From assembly GCA_016926495.1 (NCBI GenBank), contig JAFGOL010000116.1, positions 1-8,000 of the forward strand: a DNA stretch of 8,000 nucleotides. The letters are read 5' to 3'. Within the stretch, counting starts at the first letter, position 1; each line of letters opens with the position of its first letter. Below the pieces are notes generated by a model. It ran no database searches. It was not told the origin of the DNA and saw nothing but the letters and a program-made list of their open reading frames with translations. A program made the position numbers and the translations under genes. This document shows positions 6,661 through 8,000 of this stretch, one piece after another. This DNA comes from Oligoflexia bacterium. Lineage in GTDB: Bacteria; Bdellovibrionota; JAFGOL01.

Positions 6661-6903
6661 ATGCAATTTTTGGCGAAGGTCTATTTGAAACACGGGACTT
6701 ATACAGGGCAGTTGACCAGTTTCAAAAAAGCTCACGAGGAAGCAAACAACATTCTAAAAAATAAGCCAACGCAGTCACAGGTCTATGCAATCGTAGGTAT
6801 GGAACTCAGACAGGATCGCGTCACCAAGAAGGTTAAAGAAGATTGGTATTTTTATCGTTCCTATGTCGCTAGAGCGGAGAATGATTATGCCGCAGACCTT
6901 TAA
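6661..6903 (+). CDS. Small phage-type protein of unknown function (80 aa)
   Basis: I do not recognise this protein. The start is well supported by GGAGG (6649-6653) seven bases upstream of the ATG. The sequence opens with an alternating, strand-like stretch (QFLAKVYLKHGTYTG), then a charged helix-like region (SFKKAHEEANNILKNKP, about 20-36), a strand-like VYAIVGMEL (41-49), and a basic and aromatic C-terminal part (KKVKEDWYFYRSYVARAEN). It is soluble, with no signal peptide or membrane segment. Its last 17 nt overlap the proposed SSB start, so the two are probably translationally coupled. A role in early replication or recombination is suggested only by its neighbours. Confidence 0.7.
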   Translation: MQFLAKVYLKHGTYTGQLTSFKKAHEEANNILKNKPTQSQVYAIVGMELRQDRVTKKVKEDWYFYRSYVARAENDYAADL

Positions 6904-7474
6904 TCGCTTAACTATTCTCGGTCATCTTGGCTGCGACCCAGAGTTTCGGGTTAGATCAGAGCGCCGATATTGCGTATTAACTATCTGTACGAATGATTAC
7001 ACAGGCAACAAAGAAACAGCCCTGCCGACGTGGTTTAAGGTTTACGCATGGGGAAAGGTAGCAGAAGTTTGCAGAAAATATCTCAGAAAAGGCAGCTATG
7101 TTTTTCTTGAAGCAAGGATTATGACAAACAAGTACACCGACGCAAAGGGTAATAGTAGACGCGGATCATACACTAGCTTGCAATCTATTCAGTTTTTTAA
7201 AGACAACTCCCCTATTCCGGTTTTTGAAGATTTGAGATTTCCGTCAATACAGCAATCAGAGGGCGTTTCGGAGCGATATTCTCAAGATGAAGATTTTGAT
7301 TTTAGCGACGAAAAAAGACGAAAAGCCCGTAAACACATGGCGATAAAAAACGAAGACAAAAGCATGCAGACTCATTGCGGAATAGAACTCACGGGGCACT
7401 GGAACGAATTCGAATACGTATACGATTGGACACAAGTAAACTGCCCGGACTGTTTGAAAAACAAGGGGGATTAG
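6887..7474 (+). CDS. ssb: Phage-type single-stranded DNA-binding protein with C-terminal Cys/His module
   Basis: SSB coats single-stranded DNA during replication and recombination. Residues 1-105 are the OB fold: FNRLTILGHLGCDPEFR (5-21), PTWFKVYAWGKVAEVCRKYLRKGSYVFLEARI (47-78, including the conserved Trp W49), then NKYTDAKG. Residues 106-141 are an acidic linker with DEDFDF (134-139), much like the tip that normally ends SSB. A basic KRRKARKH (143-150) follows. Residues 149-190 form an extra module with H150, H163, C164, C186 and C189, plausibly zinc-binding, and the protein ends KNKGD without an acidic tip. The ATG at 6887 is preferred because CGGAG (6875-6879) lies seven bases upstream and SSBs start close to the FNR motif. 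ATGs at 6863 and 6881 are in frame. The protein is 195 residues. The next gene starts 2 nt after its stop. Confidence 0.9.
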   Translation: MPQTFNRLTILGHLGCDPEFRVRSERRYCVLTICTNDYTGNKETALPTWFKVYAWGKVAEVCRKYLRKGSYVFLEARIMTNKYTDAKGNSRRGSYTSLQSIQFFKDNSPIPVFEDLRFPSIQQSEGVSERYSQDEDFDFSDEKRRKARKHMAIKNEDKSMQTHCGIELTGHWNEFEYVYDWTQVNCPDCLKNKGD

Positions 7475-7476
7475 GA

Positions 7477-7770
7477 ATGAAAACGAAACACATGGCTATG
7501 CGCGTACGCGGACAATTGCTTACCCACTGCGGAATAAATTTAAAAAATAGTCGAGGAGAAACATATTTTTTCGATTGGGAACGAGTTACCTGCCCGGATT
7601 GTTTGCGCTTCAAAAATTCACTACGGAGTAATGCAAAACGCATGTCTGAAAAGGATTACGATATTTTGTGTATCAGAGAAAGCAAAGAGCAGGAACAGAA
7701 AAAAGAAACATTTAAACGTAATGCGGAAAAATTTAGCGGTAACGGGATTGCAAAATATAAAATTTTTTAA
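7477..7770 (+). CDS. Small Cys/His (probable zinc-binding) protein paralogous to the SSB tail
   Basis: This 97-residue soluble protein has residues 4-43 that repeat the SSB tail module: KHMA, THCGI.L, then Y.FDW..V.CPDCL. H5, C18, C39 and C42 make a plausible four-ligand zinc site (H-x12-C-x20-C-x2-C), with H17 as an alternative ligand. I recall small phage proteins with a similar H...CG...VTC..CL layout, but cannot name a family. The remainder (44-97) is highly charged and helix-like (RESKEQEQKKETFKRNAEKF). The start at 7477 is chosen over the in-frame ATG at 7375 because a purine-rich AGGGGGATTAGGA lies directly upstream and the upstream part overlaps ssb. It is probably in the same operon as ssb. 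Confidence 0.8.
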   Translation: MKTKHMAMRVRGQLLTHCGINLKNSRGETYFFDWERVTCPDCLRFKNSLRSNAKRMSEKDYDILCIRESKEQEQKKETFKRNAEKFSGNGIAKYKIF

Positions 7771-7782
7771 AAGGGGGTTACT

Positions 7783-8000
7783 TTGGGTAATAAAAATTAT
7801 TTTTTTTACGCAAGAAAAAATAAATACAAAAATGTCAAAACAACAGTAGACGGAATTACCTTCGACTCAAAAAAGGAAGCTGATAGATATTCCGAGCTTA
7901 AACTTCTTGAGCGCGCTGGAAAAATTAAAGACTTAATCTTGCAACCAAAATTCGAGATTATCCCCGCTTACGAAAAAGACGGTAAAAAAGTCCGAGCTAC
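7783..8000 (+). CDS. DUF1064-family phage nuclease-like protein, N-terminal part
   Basis: The gene is cut by the right window edge and 72 residues are visible. It begins with TTG, supported by a strong AAGGGGG (7771-7777) five bases upstream. The sequence reads KYKNVKTTVDGITFDSKKEADRYSELKLLERAGKIKDLILQPKFEII, which follows the characteristic start of the phage DUF1064 family. Its members are widely regarded as PD-(D/E)XK-like or Holliday-junction-resolvase-like nucleases. The SKKEA.RY.EL helix (29-39, with E32) would carry the first acidic residue of that fold. The catalytic core proper lies beyond the window. The position after ssb and the Cys/His gene supports a DNA replication/recombination cassette. 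Confidence 0.85.
   Translation, partial: MGNKNYFFYARKNKYKNVKTTVDGITFDSKKEADRYSELKLLERAGKIKDLILQPKFEIIPAYEKDGKKVRA

Larger units (their letters stand above)
6430..8000. mobile_element. Left part of a probable prophage or integrated element at tRNA-Asn
   Basis: Immediately after the tRNA 3' end the sequence becomes markedly AT-rich. It then carries direct repeats and a compact rightward run of small phage-type genes (unknown, SSB, Cys/His protein, DUF1064 protein) with strong Shine-Dalgarno sites, unlike the SD-poor starts of gmhA, RDD and polA. tRNA 3' ends are common targets of tyrosine integrases. The integrase and the other att copy are not in the window, so the right boundary and the type of element (phage, plasmid-like or integrative element) are unknown. 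The exact left junction probably lies within about 6402-6429. Confidence 0.6.

Noticed and set aside
7375..7476. N-terminal extension of the 97-aa Cys/His protein back to an ATG at 7375
   Set aside because: It lies entirely inside the ssb coding region, has an Arg-rich repetitive sequence typical of a shifted frame, and the ATG at 7477 has a purine-rich Shine-Dalgarno directly upstream.
7631..7849. Open frame of 72 codons on the + strand spanning the 97-aa gene and the DUF1064 gene
   Set aside because: It is out of frame with both supported genes and has no plausible ribosome-binding site or recognisable sequence.

Overview
The window joins a bacterial chromosomal segment (about 1-6429) to the start of what looks like an integrated phage-type element (about 6430-8000). 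The best taxonomic clue is the flagellin. Its N-terminal 192 residues carry the SSDTIGDTERGF-type segment that I associate with Bdellovibrionota and relatives once grouped in Deltaproteobacteria. This placement is tentative and rests on remembered family patterns, not a search. The cell is probably Gram-negative and motile, given a flagellin with a sigma-28-type promoter, a heptose-pathway isomerase and a FliL-like flagellar protein.

Layout. A flagellin gene runs leftward off the window edge (578 to 1). Its promoter has a textbook sigma-28 arrangement (790-816) and is followed by a leader of roughly 200 nt that can form hairpins. Facing the other way is a tight cluster of four genes on the + strand: gmhA (sedoheptulose-7-phosphate isomerase), an RDD-family membrane protein, polA (DNA polymerase I, overlapping the RDD gene by 8 nt) and a 501-residue membrane protein. 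That last protein has a FliL-like C-terminal domain behind an unusually long acidic cytoplasmic region. The cluster is met head-on by a small secreted-protein gene on the - strand (6250-5936), whose promoter is so close to the start codon that the mRNA may be leaderless. Back to back with that promoter is the promoter of a complete tRNA-Asn(GTT) gene (6354-6429).

Right of the tRNA the character changes. First comes an AT-rich gene-free stretch with three perfect 11-bp tandem repeats and two hairpins. Then follow four closely packed rightward genes: an 80-aa unknown, a single-stranded DNA-binding protein (SSB), a 97-aa small Cys/His protein, and the start of a DUF1064-type phage nuclease-like protein. 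This is a typical arrangement for an element integrated at the 3' end of a tRNA gene. No integrase is seen, so it would have to lie beyond the window.

Most unusual: the SSB carries an extra C-terminal Cys/His module (KHMA...THCGI...DW..V.CPDCL) placed after an internal acidic DEDFDF segment that resembles the normal SSB tip. The next gene begins with a second copy of the same module. Together they look like a small phage DNA-replication/recombination cassette with a duplicated, probably zinc-binding, module.
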